Assembly: GCA_900542145.1 (NCBI GenBank)
Contig: UQMF01000012.1
Span: 1 to 64,000, forward strand
Length of the DNA stretch: 64,000 nt
From: an uncultured Oscillospiraceae bacterium
Lineage (GTDB): Bacteria; Bacillota; Clostridia; Oscillospirales; Ruminococcaceae
Reading direction: 5' to 3'
Shown: positions 34,722 through 44,460 of the stretch, piece after piece
How the letters are laid out: each line of letters starts with the position of its first letter
How positions within the stretch are numbered: position 1 is the first letter of the stretch
Position numbers and translations under genes: made by a program
Notes under the pieces: generated by a model
What the model was told of the DNA's origin: nothing
Databases searched by the model: none
The model's input: only the letters and a program-made list of their open reading frames with translations

Positions 34722-35903
34722 ATGGACAAGAAAGATTACTATGAGGTACTGGGGCTGAAAAAGGGCGCCACTGACGCCGAGATAAAGAAGGCGTACCGCC
34801 AGATGGCGAAGAAATACCACCCTGACCTCAATCCGGACGACCCGGAGGCTGAGGCTAAATTCAAGGAGGTCAACGAGGCGAACGATGTCCTCTCCGACCC
34901 CCAGAAGAAGGCAAGATACGATCAGTTCGGATTCGCAGGCGTTGACCCGAGCTACGGCGCTGGTCAGGGCACCGGCGGTGGCGGCGGATTCGGCGGCTTT
35001 GGAGGATTCACCGGCGGATTCAGCAGCGGCGACGGCATAGACCTGGGCGATATATTCGACAACATCTTCGGCGGTGGATTCTCCGGCGGCTCCAGGACCA
35101 ACACGAACGGACCGCGCAGAGGCTCTGACATTGTGGTATCCCTGAGCATAAGCTTCATGGAGGCGTGCAAGGGAATCACCCACGACATCGAGATCAACCG
35201 CGTTGAGCCGTGCGACGAGTGCGGCGGCTCCGGCGCCAAGAAGGGAACCCAGGCAAAGACCTGCCCCGACTGCCACGGCACCGGTAAGGTCAACGTGCGC
35301 CAGCAGACCATGTTCGGCATGATGCAGTCCACGCGCGCGTGCTCCAAGTGCATGGGCAAGGGCAAGATCATCGACACTCCCTGCCCCAAGTGCTCAGGAA
35401 ACGGAGTGGTTCAGAAGAAGGTCACGATCTCCGTCAACATTCCGGCTGGTATTTCCGACGGGCAGACAATCCGCCTGAGCGGAAAGGGCAATGCCGGCTC
35501 CGGCGGCGGACCTCGCGGCGACCTCAAGGTTCGTATTTCCGTGCGCCAGGATAAGGTGTTCGAGCGCGACGGCGACAATATAATCATCGAGGTTCCGCTG
35601 ACCTACACGCAGGCGGCGCTCGGCGCGGAGATAGACATTCCCACTATCGACGGTACGATGAAGTACACGATACCTGCTGGAACTCAGCCCGGAAAGGTAT
35701 TCACGATCCGCGGCAAGGGCGTTCAGCACTGCCAGCGCAACGGCCGCGGCGATCAGCTGGTACAGGTTTCCGTGGAAGTACCCACAAATCTCAACAAGAA
35801 GCAGAAGGACGCACTCCAGGCGTTCGAAGCTACCCTTGACGAGAAGAATTATTCCCGACGCACCAGCTTCTTCGACAAGATAAAGGACATTTTCAAGCAG
35901 TGA
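34722..35903 (+). CDS. dnaJ: Chaperone protein DnaJ (Hsp40)
   Basis: The co-chaperone that delivers substrates to DnaK and stimulates its ATPase, 393 residues. The J domain has KKYHPDLNPDD with the HPD triad. A Gly/Phe-rich region follows (about residues 80-125). The zinc domain has all four CxxCxGxG repeats (CDECGGSG, CPDCHGTG, CSKCMGKG, CPKCSGNG), and the C-terminal peptide-binding domains are complete. It is the last gene of the operon, with its own GGGGG ribosome site and a strong terminator. Confidence 0.97.
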   Translation: MDKKDYYEVLGLKKGATDAEIKKAYRQMAKKYHPDLNPDDPEAEAKFKEVNEANDVLSDPQKKARYDQFGFAGVDPSYGAGQGTGGGGGFGGFGGFTGGFSSGDGIDLGDIFDNIFGGGFSGGSRTNTNGPRRGSDIVVSLSISFMEACKGITHDIEINRVEPCDECGGSGAKKGTQAKTCPDCHGTGKVNVRQQTMFGMMQSTRACSKCMGKGKIIDTPCPKCSGNGVVQKKVTISVNIPAGISDGQTIRLSGKGNAGSGGGPRGDLKVRISVRQDKVFERDGDNIIIEVPLTYTQAALGAEIDIPTIDGTMKYTIPAGTQPGKVFTIRGKGVQHCQRNGRGDQLVQVSVEVPTNLNKKQKDALQAFEATLDEKNYSRRTSFFDKIKDIFKQ

Positions 35904-35915
35904 TCCAAAAATCTT

Positions 35916-35945
35916 ACCGCCCCCTCGGGGGCGGTTTTCTTTTGT
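35916..35945 (+). terminator. Terminator of the hrcA-grpE-dnaK-dnaJ operon
   Basis: ACCGCCCCC and GGGGGCGGT form a tight stem with a two-base loop, followed by TTTCTTTTGTTTT, 12 bases beyond the dnaJ stop. Confidence 0.93.
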
Positions 35946-36120
35946 TTTCTCCGTAAATCGCCGGATATCTTCGGTTTTTTGTGATTTTTATGCTGTTTAC
36001 CTATTGAAAATAGAGAGGATTTGTGGTAAAATATAATCTGAGTTATTATGTACAGGTACACCTGAGTAAACTGTACCATTACAGAAAGGACGCACCTATT
36101 GGTGTGCAGGGTGGAGATAT

Positions 36121-37197
36121 ATGGCTAAGTTAAAGGTTGCAGTGCTGTTCGGAGGGGCTTCGAGCGAGCACGATGTTTCCCTGGTTTCGGCATATTCCGT
36201 GCTGAACAATATCCCGAAGGATAAGTACGACGTGATGTGTATCGGTATCACCAGGAAGGGGCACTGGATGTACTACCCCGGCGAATACGAGGATATAAAG
36301 AACGGCGAGTGGGAGAACAATCCCGACAACTGCACTGCGGTCATCAGTCCGGATACAGTCGGCAAGGGAGTACTCCTGCTGGGGGCTGACGACAAGTGCT
36401 ACCTGCGCAAGGTGGACGTGGTGTTCCCGGTGCTGCACGGCAGATTCGGCGAGGACGGTACGGTGCAGGGACTGTGCGCTCTTGCCGGTATTCCCTGCGT
36501 CGGCTGCGACATGACAAGCAGCGCAGACTGCATGGACAAGGCAATAACGCACACGATCCTTGACGCGGCAGGTATCCGCACCGCGCCATACTGTTATGTT
36601 ACACGCAGTTCGCTTTACGATATTGATGGAGCCTGCGAGGACATTGAGAAGAAACTAGGCGGATATCCCATGTTTGTGAAGCCGGCATGTGCAGGCTCCT
36701 CCGTGGGAGTAACCCGTGCCGCTGACCGCGAGGCGCTCAAGAACGGTATTAAGATTGCATTCGCTCACGGTGAGAAGGTGGTCATCGAAACCGAGATAAT
36801 CGGCAAGGAAGTCGAGTGCGCCGTTCTCGGAAACGGCGAGAATCTGATAGCTTCCATTCCGGGGCAGATAACCCCGGCGGAGGAATTCTACGATTATGAC
36901 GCAAAGTACAAGCTCGGGACTTCCGTGCTGGATATTCCGGCGAAGATATCTCCGGAGATGACCGAGGAGCTCCGTGCGACTGCGAAAAAGGCGTTCATCG
37001 CAATGGGGTGCAGCGGATTCTCCAGGGTGGATTTCTTTGCGACTGAGGACGGGCTGGTGCTGAACGAGATCAACACCATTCCGGGATTCACGCCGATAAG
37101 CATGTATCCGAAGCTTATGGCGAACATGGGGATAGAGTACGGAGAGCTGCTTGACAGGCTGATCGAGCTTGCCATTGAGAAGAACTCCGAAAACTGA
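36121..37197 (+). CDS. ddl: D-alanine--D-alanine ligase
   Basis: Joins two D-Ala in an ATP-dependent step to make the dipeptide end of the peptidoglycan precursor, 358 residues in the cytosol. The family motifs LFGGASSEHDVSLVSA at the N-terminus, PVLHGRFGEDGTVQG, KPACAGSSVGVT of the ATP-grasp fold and LNEINTIPGFTPISMYPKL, with Mg ligands, are intact. The leader holds a TATAAT at 36032 and two small hairpins (36055-36077 and 36091-36107). It heads a run of five genes, ddl-DUF1934-argS-yfhO-nudix. Confidence 0.95.
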   Translation: MAKLKVAVLFGGASSEHDVSLVSAYSVLNNIPKDKYDVMCIGITRKGHWMYYPGEYEDIKNGEWENNPDNCTAVISPDTVGKGVLLLGADDKCYLRKVDVVFPVLHGRFGEDGTVQGLCALAGIPCVGCDMTSSADCMDKAITHTILDAAGIRTAPYCYVTRSSLYDIDGACEDIEKKLGGYPMFVKPACAGSSVGVTRAADREALKNGIKIAFAHGEKVVIETEIIGKEVECAVLGNGENLIASIPGQITPAEEFYDYDAKYKLGTSVLDIPAKISPEMTEELRATAKKAFIAMGCSGFSRVDFFATEDGLVLNEINTIPGFTPISMYPKLMANMGIEYGELLDRLIELAIEKNSEN

Positions 37198-37206
37198 CCG
37201 GGAGTG

Positions 37207-37650
37207 ATGAATTTGGGAAACAACGCAAATATCAGAATGATAGTAAAGCAGACCGCCGACGGCGCCACGGACAGCTCCGAGCTGTTCACCAAGGGCGAAT
37301 TCCGGGAGCATGGCGGCAGCTATTTCATAGACTACGACGAGAGCGAGGCAACGGGCTACGAGGGAAGCCATGTTCAGCTGCGTATCGGGCAGGAGGACGA
37401 AACCATCACCATGACCCGTACCGGCAGGGCGTTTTCTGCGCTGGTTTTTGAGAACGGCAAGCGGCATTTCTGCCACTACGGCACGGAATACGGCGACTGC
37501 ATGATCGGGATTTCCACCAACGAACTGCGCAACGGAATTACCGGCGACGGCGGAGAAATATACGTCCGCTACACGATAGACGTGAACTCCGGGCTTATGC
37601 TCACGAACGAGATAACTATCCACGTCAAGCCACACGGCAATGAAATATAA
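37207..37650 (+). CDS. DUF1934 family protein (YwiB-like)
   Basis: A small beta-rich, calycin-like protein of unknown role, 147 residues. IRMIVKQTADGATDSSELF and the later YVRYTIDVNSGLMLTNEITI are typical of the family, in which members usually lie directly upstream of argS, as here. The start is uncertain: ATG at 37207 is close to its GGGAG; TTG at 37213 has better spacing. Confidence 0.8.
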   Translation: MNLGNNANIRMIVKQTADGATDSSELFTKGEFREHGGSYFIDYDESEATGYEGSHVQLRIGQEDETITMTRTGRAFSALVFENGKRHFCHYGTEYGDCMIGISTNELRNGITGDGGEIYVRYTIDVNSGLMLTNEITIHVKPHGNEI

Positions 37651-37674
37651 TTATAATAAGAGGAGATAACAGGA

Positions 37675-39474
37675 ATGTACAACGCAGTAGAATACGCAAA
37701 GGCACAGGTCAAGGAAATGATCATGGGCGCGCTCGGCAGGCTGGTGTCGGATGGAAAGATCCCGGCAGAGCCGCTGCCGCCTTTCCAGGTAACAATCCCG
37801 GCGGACAACAGCCACGGCGATTTCTCAGCCAACACGGCTCTTGTTTCCGCAAAGGCGCTGAAGAGCAACCCAAGAGCGATCGCGCAGATGATCGCGGATT
37901 CCGTGGAATTCGCCGGAACCGACTTCAGTAAGGTCGAGGTCGCAGGCCCCGGATTCCTGAACTTCTTCATCGGCGAGAGCTGGTTTGAGGGCGTTGTCCG
38001 GAATGCTGTCGCAATGGGCGACGACTACGGCAAGACTGACCTGGGCAAGGGCAAGCGTGTTCTGGTGGAGTTTGTTTCTGCGAATCCGACCGGACCCATG
38101 CATATAGGCAACGCGCGCGGCGGCGCGCTGGGCGACAGCCTTTCCTCCCTGCTCCAGGAGGCTGGCTACGAGGTCAGCCGTGAATTCTACATCAACGACG
38201 CAGGCAACCAGGTGGCAAAGTTCGGCAAGTCCCTTGACCTGCGCTACATGCAGCTGTGCAGCGAAGCCGGTCAGAAGATCATCGCGGAGTGCGGCGGCGA
38301 TATGGAGAAGCTGACAAAGACTATCTACGACCAGACCGCCACCCCGGACGAGGAGGGCAATATTCCCGAGGAACAGAAGAATTTTCCGTTCACCATGCCC
38401 ACCGACGTTTATCTTGGCATGGATATAATTGAGCATGCGAAGAATTACTACGACCTGCACGGCAGAAAGGCTCTTTCTGAGAAGCCCGAGGAGGAGCGCC
38501 GCAAGGCACTGGTGGATTATGCACTTCCGCTGAACGAGCAGCGCCTTGAAACCGACCTGCTGAAGTACCGCATCAAGTACGACAACTGGTTCAAGGAGAG
38601 CACGCTCCACAACAACGGCGCAGTAAAGGCGGTCATTGAGAAGCTCAAGGCAGGCGGTCACACCTATGAGAAGGACGGCGCACTCTGGCTGAAGGCTACC
38701 GATTTCGGCGGCGACCAGGATTTCGTACTGGTACGCTCCAACGGATTTCCGACCTACATCGTGCCGGATATCGCGTATCACTACGACAAGCTCATCACCA
38801 GAAACTACGACAAGGCGATAAACGTGCTCGGCGCAGACCACCACGGCTATGTACAGCGCATGAGGATCGCACTCTCCGCCCTTGGGATAGACGAGAAGCG
38901 CCTGGACGTCGTTATCATGCAGATGGTAATGCTTATCCGCGACGGAAAGCCCTGCAAGCTCAGCAAGCGCTCCGGCAAGGCTATCACGCTGACTACGCTG
39001 CTTGACGAAGTTCCGATTGACGCAGCGAGATTCGTGTTCAATCAGCGTACCGCCGACACCCATCTGGAGTTCGACCTCGACCTCGCGGTGGAGGAATCCA
39101 GCAAGAACCCCGTGTTCTACGTTCAGTACGCTCACGCGAGAATTTGCAGCATAATCCGCAGGCAGGCGGAGGAAGGCGTACAGTACGAGGGCGGCGCAGT
39201 ATCATACAGCGACCCGGCGGAGCTGGCGCTTATCCGCAAGATCGCGGAAATGCCCGAGATGATCAACTCCGCGGCGAAGGACTACGATCCCTCCGCGCTG
39301 ACCAGATATTCCTACGAGCTGGCGCAGGCATTCCACAAGTTCTACGACAGCTGTCCGATAAAGGGCGCGGAGGAGCCGGTGAAGCTCTCCCGACTGGCGC
39401 TCTGCATTGCGGCAAAGACCGCCCTCAAGAATGTACTCACCCTGCTCAAGGTTGAGGCTCCCGAGAGAATGTAA
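37675..39474 (+). CDS. argS: Arginyl-tRNA synthetase
   Basis: Class I aminoacyl-tRNA synthetase that charges tRNA-Arg, 599 residues. The N-terminal additional domain is followed by the HIGH-type motif in NPTGPMHIGNARGGALGDSL. The position of the KMSKS loop reads KLSKRSGKAITL, as is common for this enzyme, and the DALR anticodon-binding domain closes the protein (ALTRYSYELAQAFHKFYDSC). AGAGGAG precedes the ATG. The membrane-protein gene starts three bases after the stop. Confidence 0.96.
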   Translation: MYNAVEYAKAQVKEMIMGALGRLVSDGKIPAEPLPPFQVTIPADNSHGDFSANTALVSAKALKSNPRAIAQMIADSVEFAGTDFSKVEVAGPGFLNFFIGESWFEGVVRNAVAMGDDYGKTDLGKGKRVLVEFVSANPTGPMHIGNARGGALGDSLSSLLQEAGYEVSREFYINDAGNQVAKFGKSLDLRYMQLCSEAGQKIIAECGGDMEKLTKTIYDQTATPDEEGNIPEEQKNFPFTMPTDVYLGMDIIEHAKNYYDLHGRKALSEKPEEERRKALVDYALPLNEQRLETDLLKYRIKYDNWFKESTLHNNGAVKAVIEKLKAGGHTYEKDGALWLKATDFGGDQDFVLVRSNGFPTYIVPDIAYHYDKLITRNYDKAINVLGADHHGYVQRMRIALSALGIDEKRLDVVIMQMVMLIRDGKPCKLSKRSGKAITLTTLLDEVPIDAARFVFNQRTADTHLEFDLDLAVEESSKNPVFYVQYAHARICSIIRRQAEEGVQYEGGAVSYSDPAELALIRKIAEMPEMINSAAKDYDPSALTRYSYELAQAFHKFYDSCPIKGAEEPVKLSRLALCIAAKTALKNVLTLLKVEAPERM

Positions 39475-39477
39475 GCC

Positions 39478-42135
39478 ATGTTCAAGCAGGAAAGAAAATA
39501 CTATGCCCGTGCATTCCTGTATGCGCTGGCGATGGCAGGGGTGCTCCTGCTGCCGTTCGTGATAATCGACAGAGGATTCTTCGTGTATTACGGCGACTAC
39601 AACGCGCAGCAGATGCCCTTCTACAAGACCTGTATCGAGGCGGTGCAGTCCGGGAATTTCGGCTGGAACTGGAAAACCGACCTCGGAGCGAATTTCGTAG
39701 GCTCCTACAGCTTCTACACGCTGGGAAGCCCGTTCTTTTGGTTCGCGGCGCTGTTCCCGGTGGCGATATCGCAGTATCTGATGGCGCCGCTGCTGGCGCT
39801 GAAGATCGCGCTTTCGTCGCTCTTTGCGTTCGTGTTTATCCGCAGATTTGTGACGAAGCCGCAGAACGCTCTTATCGGAGGTCTGCTTTATGCGTTCTCC
39901 GGATACTCGATGTACAATATCTTCTTCAACCACTTCCACGAGGCGATAGTGTTCTTTCCGCTTCTGCTGATCGGTCTTGAGGAAGCTGTTGTGAACAAGC
40001 GCCGCGGCGCCCTGGCGCTGGCGGTGGCTATAAACGCGTTCGTGAATTACTTCTTCTTCATCGGGGAGTGTATCTTCCTGGTGCTGTATTTCATCGCAAG
40101 ACTGATAGGCGACAGCCGCTTCCGCTTTGGCGTGAGGGATTTTTTCTGCCTGGCGTTTGAGGCGGTCTGCGGTGTGCTTATCGCAGGGATCCTGTTTGTT
40201 CCGTCTATATTCCAGGTGCTGGACGTGCCGCGTTCGACATCTATGCTGAACGGCTGGGACTTCCTGTTCTACAACAAGAACCAGCGCTATGGACTGATTC
40301 TTGAGGCAATGTTCTTTCCGGGAGAGATCCCGGCTCGCTCCTCCATGTTCGAGAGCGCGGACGCAAAATGGAGCAGCGTGGCGCTGTTCCTGCCGCTGTT
40401 CTCCCTCTCAGGAGTCCTTGCGCTGGTGAAGGGAGCCTCCACCGAGGCTTCGCGGCGCATGAAGTGGCTGCGGATACTGCTTCCGGCATGCTTCGTCATC
40501 ACGATGATACCGGGACTGAACTCCTCGTTCGTCCTGTTCAACTACAGCTTCTACACCCGGTGGTGGTATATGCCGGAGCTGCTCTGCGCACTGGCGACCG
40601 TCTATGTGCTCGAGCACGAGGAATTCGACCTCAAGTTCGGCGTGAAGTTCTGCGCCGTGGCTGTGGTGCTCATCTCCCTGCTGGCGGTGTTCTTCCCGAT
40701 GAAGGACAAGGAAACCGACCAGATACTTCCGAGGATAGCCGTGAAGATTTCCCCGGCGGTGTTCGTGAATATCGGCATTGCGATCGCAATGACCGTTGTG
40801 GCATTCAGCATGCTCCACTGGCGGAAGCGCGACAGCGCTGCGAAATTTACGAAAAAGGTGACTGCTGGAGTTGTCGTGTGCTCAATGGCGCTTGGGTATT
40901 ATTTCGTAAGCTACGGCAGGATCCTGGGACCGTATCTCGGGGACTACAACAGCAAGGTTTCCGCGCAGATACACATTGACGACCCGGAATTTCACCGCAT
41001 GGAATCCCTGGACAGTCTGAACAACATCAACATGCTGTGGGATATGAGCTCCCTCAAGAGCTTCACCAGTATTATCCCCAGCTCCACGTTCGACCTGTAC
41101 GACCTCCTGGGAATCGAGCGTTCGGTGAACTCCAACCCCAAGACGGAGAACTACGCGCTGCGCTCCCTCACGAATGTGCGCTATCTTATCGTATCGCAGA
41201 ATACGGACGAGAAGAAGCTGGACGATGCGCTGAAGGATATGCCGATGTTCGAATTCATGGAGGAGCAGGACGGTTACGACATCTATCGCAATACCGTGGC
41301 GCTTCCCATGGGATACGCGTACGACACTTATATTCTGGACTCCGACGCGAAAAAGCAGACCAAGGTGGATAATCTGATGGTCGGCAGCGCGATTCTGACC
41401 GAAGAGCAGGCGGAGAAGTACTCCGACATACTCCTGGAAAGGAAGCCGGAGAGCCTGAACGATGAGCAGAGATACGAGCGGTTCCTTACCGACGCGGAGG
41501 AGCGCCAGGCGCTGGGCGCAAAGCAGTTCAGCGTGAACAGCAGCGGATTCACTGCCGTGACGGATTATACTTCCGAAAAACTCATGGTGTTCAGCGTGCC
41601 CTATGACAAGGGCTGGAGCGGAACTGTGTCCGTACAGGGAGCCGCGCCCCAGGCGCTTGAGGTGGATAAGGTCAACGGCGGATTCATCGGCGTGCGTATT
41701 CCGGCAGGCGTGTGCGAGATCAGCTTCACCTATAAGACCCCCGGCGGAAGCCTGGGAATCATCTGCACAGTGGCTGGAATAGTGCTGTTCGGCGGATATA
41801 TCCTGCTGTGCTATTTCATCATCAAGCGCAGACCGGTGCGCTACGCTCACCTGTATCCCGTTGACCAGAACGACGGCGTGAAGGCGCACAGTTCCTATAT
41901 TCAACAGCTGTCGAAGCAGATCTACGACTTCCCGGAAAAGGGAGTGGTGAAGGCGGACAGCGAGAACGAACTGTCCTGGCCGGATGTCGAGGAGAGCTTC
42001 ATGGACCGGGAGCGGTATGATTTCAAGAGCCGCAAGCCCAGGCCGAGGACTTCCCACATAACCGAGGAGGACGAGGCTTTCAACGTCATGAAGGAACTCG
42101 ACGAGAAGAAGAACAGCAGCGACGACGGACTTTAA
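39478..42135 (+). CDS. YfhO family membrane protein
   Basis: An 885-residue polytopic protein with about 12 hydrophobic helices. The N-terminus matches the YfhO family (YYGDYNAQQMPFYKTCIEAV, then GANFVGSYSFYTLGSPFFW). A large extracytoplasmic domain of about 270 residues and one last helix (IICTVAGIVLFGGYILLCYF) follow, and then an acidic cytoplasmic tail of some 90 residues. YfhO proteins of Gram-positive bacteria are GT-C-type and decorate lipoteichoic acid or similar polymers. The exact sugar and polymer here are unknown. Confidence 0.85.
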   Translation: MFKQERKYYARAFLYALAMAGVLLLPFVIIDRGFFVYYGDYNAQQMPFYKTCIEAVQSGNFGWNWKTDLGANFVGSYSFYTLGSPFFWFAALFPVAISQYLMAPLLALKIALSSLFAFVFIRRFVTKPQNALIGGLLYAFSGYSMYNIFFNHFHEAIVFFPLLLIGLEEAVVNKRRGALALAVAINAFVNYFFFIGECIFLVLYFIARLIGDSRFRFGVRDFFCLAFEAVCGVLIAGILFVPSIFQVLDVPRSTSMLNGWDFLFYNKNQRYGLILEAMFFPGEIPARSSMFESADAKWSSVALFLPLFSLSGVLALVKGASTEASRRMKWLRILLPACFVITMIPGLNSSFVLFNYSFYTRWWYMPELLCALATVYVLEHEEFDLKFGVKFCAVAVVLISLLAVFFPMKDKETDQILPRIAVKISPAVFVNIGIAIAMTVVAFSMLHWRKRDSAAKFTKKVTAGVVVCSMALGYYFVSYGRILGPYLGDYNSKVSAQIHIDDPEFHRMESLDSLNNINMLWDMSSLKSFTSIIPSSTFDLYDLLGIERSVNSNPKTENYALRSLTNVRYLIVSQNTDEKKLDDALKDMPMFEFMEEQDGYDIYRNTVALPMGYAYDTYILDSDAKKQTKVDNLMVGSAILTEEQAEKYSDILLERKPESLNDEQRYERFLTDAEERQALGAKQFSVNSSGFTAVTDYTSEKLMVFSVPYDKGWSGTVSVQGAAPQALEVDKVNGGFIGVRIPAGVCEISFTYKTPGGSLGIICTVAGIVLFGGYILLCYFIIKRRPVRYAHLYPVDQNDGVKAHSSYIQQLSKQIYDFPEKGVVKADSENELSWPDVEESFMDRERYDFKSRKPRPRTSHITEEDEAFNVMKELDEKKNSSDDGL

Positions 42136-42145
42136 GGAGAATGAA

Positions 42146-42688
42146 ATGGGCCATCTTGAAGAAAAGACCATATCCAGTGAACAGAAGTTCGATGGAAAGA
42201 TAGTCAAGCTTTACGTTGACAAGGCAGAGTTGGAGGACGGTAAGATAGTCACCCGTGAGGTGATCCGCCACCCGGGCGGAGTATGCGTGCTTCCCCTGAC
42301 GGACAAAAACGAGGTGCTGTTTGTGCGGCAGTTCCGCTATCCGCACCAGACGGTGCTGCTGGAGATCCCGGCAGGAAAGCTGGAATACGGCGAGAGCCAT
42401 CACGAATGCGGACTGCGTGAGCTGAAGGAGGAAACCGGCTGCACCTGCGACGACTACACCTATCTCGGCAGCCTTATCCCGACTCCGGCGTACTGCGGCG
42501 AGGTTATCCATATGTACCTTGCCCGGGGACTGCATTCCGGCAGCCAGAAGCTGGACGATGGTGAGTTCCTCGAGGTGGAGAAGATACCGCTCGATGAAGC
42601 GGTCGCAATGGTAATGCGCAACGAGATTCAGGATTCCAAGACCCAGATCGCGCTGCTCAAGACAAAAATGCTCCTGGAGAGAAAATGA
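42146..42688 (+). CDS. NUDIX hydrolase (ADP-ribose pyrophosphatase-like)
   Basis: A 180-residue hydrolase of nucleoside diphosphates linked to another moiety. The Nudix box is complete: GKLEYGESHHECGLRELKEE followed by TG, with the REUxEE metal ligands. The downstream region (LIPTPAYCGEVIHMYLARGL) matches the ADP-ribose pyrophosphatase subgroup. AAGGAGAATGAA precedes the ATG. It closes the ddl operon; a hairpin follows at once. Confidence 0.88.
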   Translation: MGHLEEKTISSEQKFDGKIVKLYVDKAELEDGKIVTREVIRHPGGVCVLPLTDKNEVLFVRQFRYPHQTVLLEIPAGKLEYGESHHECGLRELKEETGCTCDDYTYLGSLIPTPAYCGEVIHMYLARGLHSGSQKLDDGEFLEVEKIPLDEAVAMVMRNEIQDSKTQIALLKTKMLLERK

Positions 42689-42692
42689 TTAA

Positions 42693-42715
42693 CCGGGCGA
42701 GGAACACTCGCCCGG
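42693..42715. terminator. Hairpin between converging nudix and spoVG genes
   Basis: CCGGGCGAG and CTCGCCCGG form a perfect 9-bp stem with a five-base loop. No T-run is present on either side, so it is a weaker, shared terminator. Confidence 0.6.
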
Positions 42716-42720
42716 CACGG

Positions 42721-42978
42721 TCATGAGATATACTGCCTGTAAGCCTCGATAATGCTGTTTTCGAGGGCGCTGCGGGCGTTGGTGCTTATCGGATGGATTA
42801 TGTCCCGGTATACGCCGTGTTCCTCCCTGCGGCTCGGCATTGCCACGAACAGCCTGTCGTCACCCTGCACGACCTTGATGTCGTGGATAGCGACGGCGTT
42901 GTCAAGCGTGACCGAAACCACGGCGCGCAGCCGTCCGTCGTGCATTGTTTTTCTGATTTTAATGTCGCTTATTTCCAT
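42721..42978 (-). CDS. spoVG: Regulator SpoVG
   Basis: An 85-residue RNA/DNA-binding regulator linked to sporulation, septation and stress in Firmicutes. The start ATG at 42978 has GGAGGT six bases upstream; the longer frame from 43035 is not used. The conserved segments DIKIRKTMHDGRLRAVVSVT, AIHDIKVV and VAMPSRR are all present. The gene lies divergently to murC across a 98-bp gap. Confidence 0.93.
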   Translation of the reverse strand: MEISDIKIRKTMHDGRLRAVVSVTLDNAVAIHDIKVVQGDDRLFVAMPSRREEHGVYRDIIHPISTNARSALENSIIEAYRQYIS

Positions 42979-43076
42979 GAGAAACCTCCATTGTTTTTTG
43001 GTTTTATTGTGGGAATTTTTGCGGATAATATTCATACAATTATTGTAATAACTATCCCGAAAGAAGGAGTTTTACC

Positions 43077-44450
43077 GTGGAAGATTTTCTTACTGGAAAA
43101 AAGCACATTCACTTTATCGGCATAGGCGGCTCGGGAATGTACCCCCTGGCACAGATCCTGCATTCCCAGGGGTATTACCTCACCGGCTCGGATAATAACG
43201 AAACCGCCACCCTGGACGCAGTGCGCAAGATGGGTATTCCGGTGCATCTGGGGCATTCCCCGGAGAACATCATGGGTGCTGACCTCATCGTGCATACCGC
43301 GGCGATAATGGCGGATAATCCCGAGCTCATCGCGGCAAAGAACAGCGGAGTCCTCACCGTGGAGCGCAGCGAACTCCTCGGGCTTGTCACCAGCTGGTAC
43401 AGCAAGGCGTTCTGCGTCAGCGGAACCCACGGAAAGACTACAACCACCTCCATGCTGACGCATATCCTGCTGGCGGCTGGCATCGACCTCTCCGCAGTTA
43501 TCGGCGGTAAGCTGAAAGCCATCGGCGGAAGCGGCAGGGCAGGCAAGAGCGAATACATGGTCTGCGAGGCGTGCGAATTCGTGGATACGTTCCTCAAGCT
43601 GTTCCCGAACATTTCGATAGTTCTGAACATCGACCGCGACCATTTGGATTACTTCAAGACGATGGAGAATCTCAAGCTGAGTTTCTCAAAGTTCTGCAAG
43701 AAAACCACGGATCTAGTCATTGCCAACGGCAGCGACGCAAATACGATGGAAGCCGTGAATGCGAGCGGTACGGCGGCGCGTGTGATTACTTTCGGCAAGT
43801 CTGCGGACTGCGACTTCTACCCGGAGAACATACAGCACATCGCGGACTTCCGCACGGAGTTCGACCTCATGCACCACGGCGAGAAGCTGGAGCATATCAC
43901 GATACGCGTTCCGGGGATCCACAACGTGTACAATGCGGTCGCAGCCTGTGCGGCGGCGTATTCTGCCGGAATCCCGGCGGAGGCGCTCCGGGAGGGACTG
44001 GATAAGTTCGGCGGCGCAATGCGCAGATTCGAGCGCCTTGCGGAAATCAACGGCGTCACCATCGTGGACGACTACGCACACCACCCGGCGGAGATCGCGG
44101 CAACGCTGAAAACCGCAAAGGAAATGAGCTTCAAGCGCGTGTGGGCGGTGCACCAGCCGTTCACCTATTCACGCACGGCAATGCTGCTCGACGAGTTTGC
44201 GCAGGCGCTTTCCATTGCGGACAGGGTAGTCCTGACTGAGATCATGGGCAGCCGTGAGAAGAACACCTATAACATCTATTCAAAGGACCTCGCAGCGAAG
44301 ATCGACGGCTGCGTATGGTACACCGGCATGGAGGAGGTCGCGCAGTACGTCGCGGCGAACGTCCAGCCCGGGGATCTGGTAATAACGCTCGGCTGCGGCG
44401 ATATCTATAAGGCGGCTGACAGGATAATTGAAATATTAAAGGGAGAATAA
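43077..44450 (+). CDS. murC: UDP-N-acetylmuramate--L-alanine ligase
   Basis: Adds L-alanine to UDP-MurNAc, the first peptide step of peptidoglycan synthesis; 457 residues, cytosolic. The N-terminal nucleotide-sugar domain has HFIGIGGSGMYPLAQIL, the central ATPase domain has the P-loop SGTHGKTTTTSML, and the third domain carries VDDYAHHPAEIAATL. The start is GTG at 43077 with AAGGAG nine bases upstream. It begins the long rightward run of genes that continues with tgt. Confidence 0.96.
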   Translation: MEDFLTGKKHIHFIGIGGSGMYPLAQILHSQGYYLTGSDNNETATLDAVRKMGIPVHLGHSPENIMGADLIVHTAAIMADNPELIAAKNSGVLTVERSELLGLVTSWYSKAFCVSGTHGKTTTTSMLTHILLAAGIDLSAVIGGKLKAIGGSGRAGKSEYMVCEACEFVDTFLKLFPNISIVLNIDRDHLDYFKTMENLKLSFSKFCKKTTDLVIANGSDANTMEAVNASGTAARVITFGKSADCDFYPENIQHIADFRTEFDLMHHGEKLEHITIRVPGIHNVYNAVAACAAAYSAGIPAEALREGLDKFGGAMRRFERLAEINGVTIVDDYAHHPAEIAATLKTAKEMSFKRVWAVHQPFTYSRTAMLLDEFAQALSIADRVVLTEIMGSREKNTYNIYSKDLAAKIDGCVWYTGMEEVAQYVAANVQPGDLVITLGCGDIYKAADRIIEILKGE

Positions 44451-44460
44451 GGAGCACTGA

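Noticed and set aside
37825..39135. A 436-codon minus-strand frame
   Set aside because: Antisense to argS; no family signature.
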